37,642 nt of DNA from Butyrivibrio sp. AE3009 (lineage in GTDB: Bacteria; Bacillota; Clostridia; Lachnospirales; Lachnospiraceae), in NCBI RefSeq assembly GCF_000420845.1, contig NZ_ATVS01000035.1, positions 1-37,642 of the forward strand. Direction: 5' to 3'. The notes beneath the pieces are model-generated. The model saw only the letters and a program-made list of their open reading frames with translations, ran no database searches and was not told the origin of the DNA. The position numbers and the translations under genes were made by a program. Positions 8,980-17,851 of the stretch are shown piece after piece; position 1 is the stretch's first letter, and every line of letters starts with the position of its first letter.

Positions 8980-9046
8980 GATTCGTTAGGAGTAAGCTGC
9001 CATAATATCTGGGCTTGCTATAGGGATGCGAGCAGATTACAGCGAG

Positions 9047-9063
9047 TTCAAGTTCAACTTGAA
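9047..9063. promoter_or_regulatory. 17-bp perfect palindrome upstream of the isomerase gene
   Basis: TTCAAGTTCAACTTGAA is symmetric around a single central base. It lies about 150 bp before the sugar isomerase-like gene and 84 bp before the leader ORF. An operator for an unidentified dimeric regulator is the likely reading; this is inferred from symmetry alone. Confidence 0.4.
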
Positions 9064-9146
9064 TTTCTGATTGTAACTTAAACTCATACTCGCTAGAATT
9101 AATATGATGCAACCTCTATTATGAAGCCATAAGGAGGAACGAAGTC

Positions 9147-9200
9147 ATGAGTATAGGGATAAACATAAAAAGTTTAAGGGAGATATCTATAAAAGATTGA
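9147..9200 (+). CDS. 17-residue leader ORF or remnant of an XRE regulator
   Basis: AAGGAGG (9131-9137) sits 9 bases before an ATG that encodes MSIGINIKSLREISIKD and stops, 17 bases before the next start. The opening MSIGINIKSLRE is what many XRE-type regulators begin with (compare MxxGxNIKxLRE), so it could be a truncated regulator. It could equally be a translated leader peptide of the isomerase gene. The ribosome binding site is stronger than most in the window. Confidence 0.4.
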   Translation: MSIGINIKSLREISIKD

Positions 9201-9217
9201 TGTAAAGGAGACACCAC

Positions 9218-10411
9218 ATGAATATAAAAATATCCGGCTTAAGGTCGGGCCTTAATTACAACGATATGCTCAATCCCATAACCGGAGGATTCATCGAAGA
9301 TATAGAAAAAAAACTTGGCTGCAGCCTTGCCATGAGCGATATTGCAGACTACGACTGTGATCTTAAGCTCATCTTCATTCAGTCCGGCGGAAGTGAGAAT
9401 CTTTTTTTACAAAACAAGGACAAACTTAAGGAGCCATATTATCTGCTGACCAACGGTTCCAATAATTCCCTTGCCGCATCTCTGGAGATCATGACTTATA
9501 TCACAGCCAATGGCAAACAGGGCGAGATCCTTCACGGAGATATTGACTACATTGCACAGCGTATAACAACCCTTGCCAAAACTGAGCAGCTGAAAAAAGA
9601 GCTGGCAAAGACCGTATTCGGAGTGATGGGGCGCCCTTCAGACTGGCTCATTGCTTCGGTTCCGTCCTATGAAGAGGTCACCCGCAAGCTGGGCGTAACC
9701 TTTAAGGACATTTCTCTTGACGAGGTAAAAAAGGAATATGACCGCGCAGTAATGGTAGGCAAAGATCTGCTGCCCGGAGTGTTTGATGATGCTGAGAAAA
9801 CCAAGGCTCTTAAGACCTACGCAGCCTTCAAAACAATCGCGGAAAGGTATGGACTATCAGGCTTTACCGTCAGATGCTTTGACCTTCTGCAGCCCCTGGC
9901 AACCACCGGATGTGCAGGCCTTGCCCTTCTCAATGACGATGGCTTAACAGCTACCTGTGAAGGAGATATAGCAGCCCTCATTACCATGCATATCGTAAGG
10001 CTCCTTACAGGACAGCCTTCATTCCAGGCCAACCCATCAAGGATTTCTCCTTCTGATAACACCGTGGTTCTGGCCCACTGTACAGTTCCGCTGGCAATGA
10101 CCAAAGACCTGCGCCTGGATACACATTTTGAATCCGGCACAGGCGTTGCGATAAAAGGCTATCTCAAGGAGCAGGATGTTACCATTTTCAGGCTTTCCGC
10201 TGACCTTAAACACTATTTTGTCAGTGACGGAACAATCCTCAAAAACCTTGATGAAGCTGACCTGTGCCGCACACAGATCCTTGTAAAATTCCAAGAAGAC
10301 GTCTCTGAGATCTTAAGAAAGCCCTGCGGAAATCACCATATTGTTTTCTATGGCCATCATGCAGAAGAGATCAGGCGTGTAATGGACGCGATTATTGGAT
10401 CGGATAAGTGA
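9218..10411 (+). CDS. L-fucose/L-arabinose isomerase-like protein (short form)
   Basis: 397 residues. The sequence has features of the fucose-isomerase-like family (COG2407): a central GRPSDWLI segment near 138-145, a C-terminal domain with ANPSRI, an LAHCTVP strand containing a likely metal or substrate residue, and a GTGVAIKGYL loop. It is shorter than classical FucI (about 590 residues), matching the stand-alone members found in anaerobic Firmicutes, whose sugar specificity is mostly unknown. GGAG precedes the ATG and a short ORF with a strong ribosome binding site lies just upstream. No kinase or aldolase partner is adjacent, so a pathway cannot be assigned. Confidence 0.75.
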   Translation: MNIKISGLRSGLNYNDMLNPITGGFIEDIEKKLGCSLAMSDIADYDCDLKLIFIQSGGSENLFLQNKDKLKEPYYLLTNGSNNSLAASLEIMTYITANGKQGEILHGDIDYIAQRITTLAKTEQLKKELAKTVFGVMGRPSDWLIASVPSYEEVTRKLGVTFKDISLDEVKKEYDRAVMVGKDLLPGVFDDAEKTKALKTYAAFKTIAERYGLSGFTVRCFDLLQPLATTGCAGLALLNDDGLTATCEGDIAALITMHIVRLLTGQPSFQANPSRISPSDNTVVLAHCTVPLAMTKDLRLDTHFESGTGVAIKGYLKEQDVTIFRLSADLKHYFVSDGTILKNLDEADLCRTQILVKFQEDVSEILRKPCGNHHIVFYGHHAEEIRRVMDAIIGSDK

Positions 10412-10680
10412 TAGGCCAAATAGAAGCCAAAGCGGTTGAAGTATTCCTCAAGCTGCAGTTCCGGCCAGTCGAAGTAATAAAGGTCGCCCTCTATCTTGGA
10501 GACAATGGGCCTGTTCTTGGTAACAGTACCTCATTATCCACTCCGGCTCCAGAAACCTCGGAAAGCAGGTGGCTGAGATATATCAGAAGCTTGCTGTGGA
10601 TCTTGACAGAGGTATACGGCAGGAATCTTGCAGAGTTTATCAGAAGAACAGAGTGGTAAAAAGAGTACATTTTATGCCCT
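10412..10680. other. Spacer with no convincing gene
   Basis: Several short frames overlap here but none has a good start with a ribosome binding site. The minus strand around 10412-10500 reads as an open, protein-like stretch (LYYFDWPELQLEEYFNRF) that continues without a start into the isomerase tail. It may be the relic of a lost gene. Confidence 0.4.
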
Positions 10681-11340
10681 TCAGGCAACTTTCTTCTTTT
10701 TTAGATAAATCATCAATCCGGAATAAACCAGTATTGCGAAGATGGCTCCGGCGATGAGGACGGCATAGTTTTTTTCCATGAGGAGTTCCCCGCCAAAGGT
10801 ATAGACGAAGATGTGCGGGAATCTAAAAATATAGGTCAGGATGAACCAGACCGGTAATGATTCCTTGGAATAAAAGCCTATCCAGGCGTAGGTGTCCTTG
10901 GGTAGCGGAAGCAGCATAAATAAGAAATGGATAAAGACAGGATTTTTAGCAATGATCCTGTCTTCTATTTTTCGTATTCTTTCTTCTGAAAACATGAAAT
11001 AGAGCGGCTTCGCCCCAAGACGGCGTCCGATGCCAAAGGCAATTGTGTTACCAATGGTTGCTCCAAGATCACAGAGAAGAGCTCCTTTCAGTCCACCCAG
11101 CATGAAGCCGGCCGCAAGGTAGAAGGGGGTGCCGGGGATACAGGTTGACATTGTCTGAACTACGATCAAAAGACAGAATACTACCCAGCCCAGAGCGCCT
11201 CTTGATGCTATGAATTCTTGTAATGATTCTCTATCATTAACGAAAGCAAGTATAGGCTGTCCTATGCAGAAATATACTATTATCAGGAATAATATTATAA
11301 ATAGCGCTATTGCTATTCTTTTGATAGTTGTCTTTGGCAT
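10681..11340 (-). CDS. VTT/DedA-type membrane protein (TVP38/TMEM64 family)
   Basis: 219 residues with about five to six hydrophobic segments. The VTT signature is clear: PGTPFYLAAGFMLGGLKGAL followed by a GATIGNTIAFGIGRRLG stretch, then a re-entrant PLPKD loop and a late FPHIFVYTFGGELL. Family members are membrane proteins linked to lipid scrambling or undecaprenyl-phosphate recycling; the individual role is unknown. The ATG is preceded by TAGGAG. The gene is divergent from the isochorismatase-like gene with a 56-bp shared upstream region. Confidence 0.85.
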   Translation of the reverse strand: MPKTTIKRIAIALFIILFLIIVYFCIGQPILAFVNDRESLQEFIASRGALGWVVFCLLIVVQTMSTCIPGTPFYLAAGFMLGGLKGALLCDLGATIGNTIAFGIGRRLGAKPLYFMFSEERIRKIEDRIIAKNPVFIHFLFMLLPLPKDTYAWIGFYSKESLPVWFILTYIFRFPHIFVYTFGGELLMEKNYAVLIAGAIFAILVYSGLMIYLKKKKVA

Positions 11341-11396
11341 GAGAAACTCCTAAAATTCTTTGTAGATATATTTTAGCATATTAAAAAGGAGACATT

Positions 11397-11978
11397 GTGA
11401 GCCACATCGGAGTAAAAGAGATTAAAAATCCAAATGGTTTTCGATATAATGCTTTGAAGATTTTGAAGAATTTCGGAGATAAACAGGTCCAAAATACCTT
11501 GGAAATATCCGTTCTGGATGATTTTGATGGAAAAAAGGCTCTTTTAGTCATAGATGTTCAGGAAAGATATATGCATAAATATGATCCGAACCTGATTACA
11601 AGGATCAATAACCGTATCAGCGAAGCGGATAACGATGGCATTTTGACCATATATGTAAAAAACGCAGGTGATCCCGGGTCAGAGGACCAATATGCCTTAG
11701 CGGACGATCTGCTCATTGTTTCTGAATATATTTTTGAAAAGAAATACCCCAGTGCCTTTACTTCTGAGGCGTTCAAAAGCTTTTTGGAAGAACAGGATGT
11801 AACAGAACTGGAGCTTATTGGCGTCGATGGCAGCTCCTGTGTTGCCAAAACAGCTTTTGCCGCAAAAGAGAACGGATATGAGGTAAGTGTTAATCTAAAC
11901 TGTGTTTCCAGCGTGAATGATAAGATTTTTAAAGATACACAAGTTAAAATGAAAGAGGTTGGAATCAGACTAATATGA
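11397..11978 (+). CDS. Isochorismatase-family cysteine hydrolase
   Basis: 193 residues from a GTG start, chosen because AAAAAGGAG lies 7 bases upstream. After an unusual ~45-residue N-terminal extension, the alpha/beta hydrolase core shows ALLVIDVQ (Asp53), the EKKYPSAF loop (Lys115 or 116) and GVDGSSCVAKTA (Cys148), the Asp-Lys-Cys triad of the superfamily. Relatives include nicotinamidases and N-carbamoyl-amide hydrolases. The metal-binding histidines of true nicotinamidases are not evident, so the substrate is unknown. Its stop overlaps the next start (ATGA), pointing to translational coupling with the zinc-ribbon protein. Confidence 0.8.
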   Translation: MSHIGVKEIKNPNGFRYNALKILKNFGDKQVQNTLEISVLDDFDGKKALLVIDVQERYMHKYDPNLITRINNRISEADNDGILTIYVKNAGDPGSEDQYALADDLLIVSEYIFEKKYPSAFTSEAFKSFLEEQDVTELELIGVDGSSCVAKTAFAAKENGYEVSVNLNCVSSVNDKIFKDTQVKMKEVGIRLI

Positions 11979-12739
11979 GGAAGTATTTTAAAGGGAAGAT
12001 AGCATGGCTTTCAAAAGAAGAAGGCGGCAGAGAAATCATTTATCCGGAAGGGACAAAATATGGTCCTGTTATTAAATGGAAAAATGGTTCAAGTTGGAGC
12101 CTTTTTATGATATGTCCGGACTTTTCCAAGACAGATGAAGTCAGGTTTACATTTCTTGTTGATGAAGCTCCATATGATGAAGTAATGATTGGAGATGTTT
12201 ATGATCTTCATGAAGGAAGCAAGGTAGTAGGCAGACTGACTGTAACTTCTGAGGAACGCAGAGAGGATCTGCCTGTCCCTTCACACTTAGATGAGTACCT
12301 GCTCCTTAACGGGGCAAAAAATGATGAATTCCACGCCGAAGGGCTACTTAGATGCAAATGCGGATGTACCAAATTCAAGCTATATAGTAGCAATGAAAGG
12401 CAGATCGTCCAAGCAAGATGTGATTCCTGTGGAGAAATAATTATTGTCTTTGATTCAGGTAAGCATGGTTGGAATGGCTTTGTTTGCAAAGATGATTATA
12501 ATGATCGAAATGAGCCCATGGAGCAATATATCTGTGAAAAGTGCGGGGAAGATGTCTTTGTAGTAGAGGTTTCGATTTCTTCTCAGGGAAAACAGGACTT
12601 TTTGGATGAGTGCGTAGCTAATGACGATTCTTTTTCAGAGCGTGACTGGAGAGAGGCATTTGAGTGGATTTCATTGTCTGTCAGCTGCTGGAATTGCAAG
12701 AAACATGTTAAAAACTGGCTGGACGCGGAGACTATGTAG
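11975..12739 (+). CDS. Zinc-ribbon protein with beta-barrel N-terminus, unknown function
   Basis: 254 residues, overlapping the hydrolase stop by 4 bases. Residues about 1-100 look like an all-beta domain reminiscent of the C-terminal barrels of translation factor Tu. Then four cysteine pairs follow: C127/C129 (CKCGC), C149/C152 (CDSCG), C187/C190 (CEKCG) and C238/C241 (CWNCKK), enough for two zinc sites. The coupling suggests a joint role with the cysteine hydrolase. I do not recognise a named family. Confidence 0.65.
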   Translation: MRKYFKGKIAWLSKEEGGREIIYPEGTKYGPVIKWKNGSSWSLFMICPDFSKTDEVRFTFLVDEAPYDEVMIGDVYDLHEGSKVVGRLTVTSEERREDLPVPSHLDEYLLLNGAKNDEFHAEGLLRCKCGCTKFKLYSSNERQIVQARCDSCGEIIIVFDSGKHGWNGFVCKDDYNDRNEPMEQYICEKCGEDVFVVEVSISSQGKQDFLDECVANDDSFSERDWREAFEWISLSVSCWNCKKHVKNWLDAETM

Positions 12740-12801
12740 ATGGAGAAATATGAAATAAGACTGCGAAAGCCACAGTTGATTCTAAAGTAAGGAAAATTAA
12801 A

Positions 12802-13587
12802 ATGATACTTGTTACAGGAGCTACAGGCTTTGTAGGAAATAAAATAATGGAAATCTGCAAGGATGTCGTTGCTGCGCCATCGCTCAGGAATGCATCTGAA
12901 GAGCAGATAAAAAGAATAATCGAAGAGAGTGGTGCAGATACTATTGTTCATACTGCCGCCATATCCGATATAGGCACGTGTGAAGCGGATCCTGAGGCAT
13001 CTTATGTCGCAAATGTTTTGATACCATGCTATATTGCAAAAGCTGCTAAGGGACGAAAACTGGTTTGTTTCAGTTCTGATCAGGTATATAGCGGGCTTTC
13101 GGATGAAGGACCTTATACTGAAGAAATCGTAAAACCGGCCAATACCTACGCGGAACATAAACTTGAGATGGAGCAGCGGGTATTGGATATCTGTCCCGAT
13201 GCTGTTATGCTGCGTGCGGAATGGATGTATGACTACTATCTCAAAAAGCCCAACTACTTCATGAACATCATAAATGCTAAGGAATCGGTAGCTTTCAGCT
13301 CAAAACAGTTCCGAGGAATCACCTATGTGAAGGAAGTGGCTGAAAACATTGAAAAAGTCATTGCATTACCAGGCGGAGCATATAACTTCGGAAGTGAGAC
13401 AGAAAAGTCTATGTATGAGATCACTAGGGAATTTGTCAGTGCTCTGGGACTTAATATACAGGTAAATGATGCGCCTGCCAGACATAATCTATGGATGGAC
13501 TGTTCCAAGGCAAAAAAGCACGGAATCGTATTTAGCAGCATTTCAGATGCTATATTACTATGTGCTAAAGATAATACATATAATTGA
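12802..13587 (+). CDS. RmlD-like NAD(P)-dependent sugar-nucleotide reductase
   Basis: 261 residues. A Rossmann start with GATGFVG (6-12), a DTIVHTAA strand, SSDQVYSG (91-98) and the catalytic YAEHK (Tyr116, Lys120) place it in the extended short-chain dehydrogenases, close to dTDP-4-dehydrorhamnose reductase. It is slightly shorter than RmlD (about 290). No rhamnose genes are adjacent, so the substrate is open. Ribosome binding site is AAGGAAAA. Confidence 0.75.
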   Translation: MILVTGATGFVGNKIMEICKDVVAAPSLRNASEEQIKRIIEESGADTIVHTAAISDIGTCEADPEASYVANVLIPCYIAKAAKGRKLVCFSSDQVYSGLSDEGPYTEEIVKPANTYAEHKLEMEQRVLDICPDAVMLRAEWMYDYYLKKPNYFMNIINAKESVAFSSKQFRGITYVKEVAENIEKVIALPGGAYNFGSETEKSMYEITREFVSALGLNIQVNDAPARHNLWMDCSKAKKHGIVFSSISDAILLCAKDNTYN

Positions 13588-13623
13588 AATGCTATTTTTA
13601 TTGGGCAAAGGAGCGAAATATTC

Positions 13624-16014
13624 ATGAAAGCATATCAGCTGAAAATAACGATCAAGAATTCAAAACCGCCAATCTGGAGAAGATGTATAGTGCCTGCAGG
13701 TCTGTCTTTTTCGCAGCTGACCCATGTGATCCGGGAAGTAATGGGGTGGACGGGATATCATTTAAGTGAGTACAGCTTCAATAATCTTAAGATAAATCTT
13801 GTGGAAAATCCTGAATATGACAGGTTTATGTGGGGCTATGTCGATCTTGACGCCTCAGAGTACATAATCGATGACTTTCTTGAGACAGTTAAAACATTTA
13901 CTTATACCTATGATTTTGGTGATGACTGGACTCATGAGGTCAGGATTGAGGCTGTTTTGGAGGATTATGACAAGGACTGTCCTTGTGTAGTTAAGTTTAA
14001 GGGCGATACTCCTCCGGAGGACTGCGGCGGAATCTGTGGGTATTATGAACTGATGGAGGCCCTGAATGATCCGAAGAATCCAGACCACGAGGAAATGAAG
14101 GACTGGTATGGAGAAACTCCCCACTCTGCATATGACATGGACCATGTAAATGATACTCTTTCTCAAATGATGGTCACTGAGAAAAAAATAAAGCCCATTA
14201 CTGAAAGCGAGCTTAATGATATATATTTTAGCAAGGGGAAAATAACCCTGGATAAGGTAAAGGGGAAAACTCTGAAATCCTTTAAAAAAGCTGCTGATTC
14301 AGGAAAAGGCACACGCAGCAAATATGGCGATGAAATGGCAATTCTGTCAGAGTTGTTTGATGGTCTGGTCAAAATGTCCAAAGGCAGTACAGGCAAAAAG
14401 AGCGAGTTGGATAGGCTCCTGTCAGAAGGCATTGAGAGAACACCGGATTTTGGATTTGATTTTGACAGATGGAGTGAGGTAAGTGTAGAAAAGTCCGGAA
14501 ACCTGATACAGGACTATCTTCTGAATCTTCGGGAAATTGACATTGACAATTTCACCAAATACCTTCAGCTTTCTGTAGGAAGAGGCAGCACCAAGCTGTC
14601 CAAGATAAAAAGACTGGTTGAATTCCTTTCTAAGAATCCGGGCTATTATCTGTTTGCTTTTAATGAGAATTCTCTTAAGGTGCTATTTGACATTTTTGCC
14701 GGGAAAACAGATGAACTGGGCTTTGGTGAATATGTTCCCGACGATGTCGCAGAAGCTATACAGATTGCATCAATGCTGGGACTTCTGCATGTAAAGGATA
14801 AAGGGAAAAAATGCATACTTCAGCTTGCCGAGGATGCATATAATATTGCAGACTCCATAAAAAAGGTAAATGCGAAGGAAATCTATGAGAGGCTTGATGT
14901 CTTCGATGACAAGCTTGGAGCGGTAATTCGAAACTATGGCTTTATTGAAGTTGATAATGCTCTTGATATGGTCCGGGGTGAATTCCCGGGAGTGAAGGAT
15001 ACAAAGGAATTAAAGAGAATGCTTTACTGGCATTCCAGGATGATGAATATGGTAACAACCGGTACAAATGAGATAACCGGGGAAACATTTGCCACAGCAC
15101 CCGGCTACCCTGCGGAAGAAATCCTGGAATATCGCAGCAAATACAAAATAGACGATAGTATAGATTATAAACCGTTGGATCTGAATGATCCTTCAGTCCT
15201 TAGCAGAAACGTGGCGCAGCAATTTTATTGCTGGGATAATCTGGCAGATGTTTTAAAAGAGGGAATAGGACTTGACAACAGTGAAATAGCAGACTGCGTG
15301 GAAAGTCTGTTTTCTGATGTCATCAGAGGAAAGAGTGCGGCCTATATTTATGACAGGCTGATGGACGAATATCCTGTGGACGATCCGTTTATCCGTACTA
15401 TGTACTGGCATGCGGCCTTCGCCTGCGTAGGAGAGATGGCCCTTCCACAGCTTAAGGGCTATACCAAATATGAGTTTTACAAGAAAACAGGAAAGTATCC
15501 CGAAGGCCTTCCTATGGGCGAAAAGCTTGGACGTGGCAAAAAGATAGGCAGAGACACACAGCTTAAGAATTTCCCGGAAGAAGATCAGTGGGCTCTTTAT
15601 TCTTTGAGGCTTGAGAATGAACTTAGGGATCACAGAGAAGAATCCATAAAACTTGCAGATGAGCTTCTTGATAAATATCCCGATAACAAACAGCTTCTGG
15701 CTTATCTTCCCGAAGCATATATGGCTCTTGATGAGCGCTCCAAAGCAAAGGAAATTTTGCAGAAGCTAAGATTAATGGATCACTCTCTGGAAAAAGAGAT
15801 TAAAGCCATGCTTCGGGTGATAGATTCCGGCGCGAGGCTGCCGTATTTTGAAGACTTACCCTTCGGCGATGAAAGTAACTGGGATTTCGGGGGATATGTT
15901 CCCCGGGAGCCGGTGGTTCGTCAGCTTCCCAAGGTGGGCCGCAACGATCCCTGCCCCTGCGGCAGCGGTAAGAAATTTAAGAAGTGTTGTATGGGTAAAG
16001 GAATTTATGATTGA
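13624..16014 (+). CDS. Plasmid pRiA4b ORF-3-like / SEC-C zinc-binding protein
   Basis: 796 residues. Residues about 3-175 match the pRiA4b ORF-3 domain: [33 protein letters not shown] and [15 protein letters not shown] long helical middle with TPR-like character (about 640-740) follows. The C-terminus has the SEC-C zinc motif [13 protein letters not shown] (Cys777, 779, 788, 789), used by SecA and many other proteins for zinc or ribosome contact. Function is unknown; these proteins are common accessory genes in Lachnospiraceae. The gene ends 22 bp before a group II intron fragment. Confidence 0.8.
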   Translation: MKAYQLKITIKNSKPPIWRRCIVPAGLSFSQLTHVIREVMGWTGYHLSEYSFNNLKINLVENPEYDRFMWGYVDLDASEYIIDDFLETVKTFTYTYDFGDDWTHEVRIEAVLEDYDKDCPCVVKFKGDTPPEDCGGICGYYELMEALNDPKNPDHEEMKDWYGETPHSAYDMDHVNDTLSQMMVTEKKIKPITESELNDIYFSKGKITLDKVKGKTLKSFKKAADSGKGTRSKYGDEMAILSELFDGLVKMSKGSTGKKSELDRLLSEGIERTPDFGFDFDRWSEVSVEKSGNLIQDYLLNLREIDIDNFTKYLQLSVGRGSTKLSKIKRLVEFLSKNPGYYLFAFNENSLKVLFDIFAGKTDELGFGEYVPDDVAEAIQIASMLGLLHVKDKGKKCILQLAEDAYNIADSIKKVNAKEIYERLDVFDDKLGAVIRNYGFIEVDNALDMVRGEFPGVKDTKELKRMLYWHSRMMNMVTTGTNEITGETFATAPGYPAEEILEYRSKYKIDDSIDYKPLDLNDPSVLSRNVAQQFYCWDNLADVLKEGIGLDNSEIADCVESLFSDVIRGKSAAYIYDRLMDEYPVDDPFIRTMYWHAAFACVGEMALPQLKGYTKYEFYKKTGKYPEGLPMGEKLGRGKKIGRDTQLKNFPEEDQWALYSLRLENELRDHREESIKLADELLDKYPDNKQLLAYLPEAYMALDERSKAKEILQKLRLMDHSLEKEIKAMLRVIDSGARLPYFEDLPFGDESNWDFGGYVPREPVVRQLPKVGRNDPCPCGSGKKFKKCCMGKGIYD

Positions 16015-16035
16015 TAATAACAGTGGTACCAGGTA

Positions 16036-16270
16036 GTGCGCCCAGCTAAGGGTGCTTCATTTAGCGGATTGCAAACGTCCGCTCAATAAGCCGTGAGCCG
16101 CGGCATTGGAAGCGAGTCTTGCGTGAGATACGGCAACGCACTCTTGCGAAGCGTAGACAGCGTGGTTGCAGGGATAGTGATTGAGCACTGAAAGACCATA
16201 CATCCAGAGGATGACGCGGTTGCCTGTGCGGAAGTCTATATAGATAGAATCGTAATGGCGAGAAGCTTAA
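16036..16270 (+). mobile_element. 5' fragment of a group II intron
   Basis: The 235 bp start with GTGCGCCCAGCTAAGGGTG, the conserved 5' end of bacterial group II introns. They match 20594-20828 with five transitions and no gaps. The fragment lacks maturase, domain V and domain VI. The upstream bases GGTACCAGGTA are the left part of the palindrome seen intact at 8914. It stops at GAGAAGCTTAA, the same point where the second copy jumps into the maturase tail, and a terminator follows at once. Confidence 0.8.
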
Positions 16271-16302
16271 AAAGACTAACTTATATAAGTTGGTCTTTTT
16301 TA
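16269..16302 (+). terminator. Terminator after intron fragment
   Basis: AAAAAGAC..AACTT pairs with AAGTT..GTCTTTTT around TATAT, with a T run. It probably ends transcription from the SEC-C gene and is nearly symmetric, so it may act on both strands. Confidence 0.75.
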
Positions 16303-16428
16303 GTTTGAAACAAATTTGCATTAATAATAAACGGTATTGAAATTATATTTTATCGGTGCTAAGATTATTTTTGATGGCGATATCGTCAATAACTATTGGG
16401 AACAAATATAAAAAAAGGAGGTAATGAG
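16303..16428. other. AT-rich upstream region of the starch-binding protein gene
   Basis: No gene is visible. The AT-rich stretch probably contains the promoter, but no well-spaced pair of boxes is obvious. AAGGAGG lies at 16415-16421. Confidence 0.4.
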
Positions 16429-17769
16429 ATGGAAGGGATGAACGGGAAATCCAGGATCAGATCTACGATGAAATTGTTACTTAGTAGCTTACTGGCAATT
16501 ACTATGGTGCTTGGAATGCTTAATTTATCTGCATTTAAGGTAAAGGCAGTTGAAGGTGATGCTGAAGATAAATATACAATTTACTTTGAAAATGACAGAC
16601 CAGGTTGGACCAGCCCTAATTGCTTTTTATGGAAAGGCACAGATAAATATAAACAAGTAAAGCTGGAGCTTTGTGATGAAGAAAAAAATCTCTATAAGGT
16701 TGATATTTATCCAAGTGAAGGCTATGAGAAGATATTATTTTCAGCCATTGTAGGGGACGGATCAGGACTTTACGAGCTTCCCGGGCAGGATGCTTTATTT
16801 AAGATTGGTAAAGTAAAACAAGAACCACGTAAACAGGAAAATGGTAATTCGATAGTTGAATTCGTTAATACACTTGGTTGGGACGATGTATATATTTATA
16901 CAATTAATGGTTTATCAATAGCTGGTGTTACTTCTGACTGGCCCGGAAAAAAGATGGAGTTAGTTGACCAGGAAAATGGTATTTACAGATATGTTTTAGA
17001 TGGAAGCAAGTATAAGTGGTCAGAAGTTATCATAAATAATGGAGCAGGTAAGCAGGCAGGTTTATATAATGTGAGACAACGCTCAATCAGAGTTACTCCT
17101 ATTGATCCTGAAGGCTGGGTAATCGAGAAGAAAGAAGATAATCTCAAGATTGTAGAAGAGTGGGGCAATCTTTACTGTGAAGATCAGGATGGCAACAGAG
17201 TTTACGGTCTTCAGACTGTAGATGGCGATCTTTACTATTTTGGCGAAGTAGGCGATGGCATGATGAAGTTTGGCCTCTACTATGTAGACGGAATGCCTTA
17301 TTACTTCGGTGAGGACGGAAAGGCTCCAAAGAGCCGGTTCGTAACACCATATTATGACACTTATTATTTTGACGCAGATGGAAAAGCACATACAGGCTGG
17401 CTTGAACTTGATGGTGAAAAATACTACGCAGATGAGAGGGGAACTATTTTAAAGGGCGTACAGACAATTGATGAAAAGACCTATCTCTTTAACCGTAACG
17501 ACGGTGGTAAGATGGTCAGAAACACAATGGCTCACGACTGGTGGGGCGATCACTACTACGGCGATGACGGCGTAATGCAGACAGGCTTTATCATCTTCGA
17601 GGATAAAACTTACTATTTCTTTGAAAACGGCGATATGGCCCATGGTTGGCAGACCATCGATGGAAATACTTATTTCTTTGGCGATAACGATGGAATCATG
17701 GCTAAAGGTACTACATTCATTTACTGGAGAGATTACGAATTCGACGAGAACGGAGTTCTTCAGGAATAA
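16429..17769 (+). CDS. Exported starch-binding protein with cell-wall-type repeats, no enzyme domain
   Basis: 446 residues from the ATG at 16429, chosen because AAGGAGG ends 7 bases before it; a longer frame would use a poor TTG. A signal peptide ends near VKA-VEG (about residue 40). Two starch-binding-like modules follow: about 45-130 and 140-225, the second with the CBM25/26 pattern (Trp at 151 and 171, WPGKKM, VIINNGAGKQ). Residues about 245-446 form aromatic repeats such as GLQTVDGDLYYFGEVGDG and GWQTIDGNTYFFGDN, the choline-binding/glucan-binding repeat style. No glycosidase domain is present, so it may tether starch or alpha-glucan to the cell surface. The gene ends in a strong terminator. 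Confidence 0.8.
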   Translation: MEGMNGKSRIRSTMKLLLSSLLAITMVLGMLNLSAFKVKAVEGDAEDKYTIYFENDRPGWTSPNCFLWKGTDKYKQVKLELCDEEKNLYKVDIYPSEGYEKILFSAIVGDGSGLYELPGQDALFKIGKVKQEPRKQENGNSIVEFVNTLGWDDVYIYTINGLSIAGVTSDWPGKKMELVDQENGIYRYVLDGSKYKWSEVIINNGAGKQAGLYNVRQRSIRVTPIDPEGWVIEKKEDNLKIVEEWGNLYCEDQDGNRVYGLQTVDGDLYYFGEVGDGMMKFGLYYVDGMPYYFGEDGKAPKSRFVTPYYDTYYFDADGKAHTGWLELDGEKYYADERGTILKGVQTIDEKTYLFNRNDGGKMVRNTMAHDWWGDHYYGDDGVMQTGFIIFEDKTYYFFENGDMAHGWQTIDGNTYFFGDNDGIMAKGTTFIYWRDYEFDENGVLQE

Positions 17770-17774
17770 ATAAT

Positions 17775-17819
17775 ATAGGAGTCTTTTACAACGTGAGTTA
17801 TAAAAGACTCCTATTTTTT
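17775..17819. terminator. Bidirectional terminator between convergent genes
   Basis: ATAGGAGTCTTTTA (17775-17788) pairs with TAAAAGACTCCTAT (17800-17813), followed by TTTTTT on the plus strand and A-rich sequence on the other side. It can serve both the starch-binding protein gene and the minus-strand operon ending at 17852. Confidence 0.85.
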
Positions 17820-17851
17820 ATTTAAAGACTATGACTGGACCATTAGATAGA

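Larger units (their letters stand above)
8864..9146. other. Intergenic region with palindromes
   Basis: Apart from the sites listed separately (GGTACC palindrome, 13-bp hairpin, AGTAAGCTGCC element, TTCAAGTT palindrome) I see no gene before the leader ORF at 9147. A match to the hairpin-plus-AGTAAGCTGCC arrangement occurs at 33398-33462. Confidence 0.6.

Noticed and set aside
12740..12790. 16-codon ORF right after the zinc-ribbon stop
   Set aside because: No ribosome binding site and no conserved feature; probably chance in the 62-bp spacer.
12583..13158. 191-residue minus-strand frame over the RmlD-like gene
   Set aside because: It overlaps two well-supported plus-strand genes, has no start signal and is low in protein-like character.
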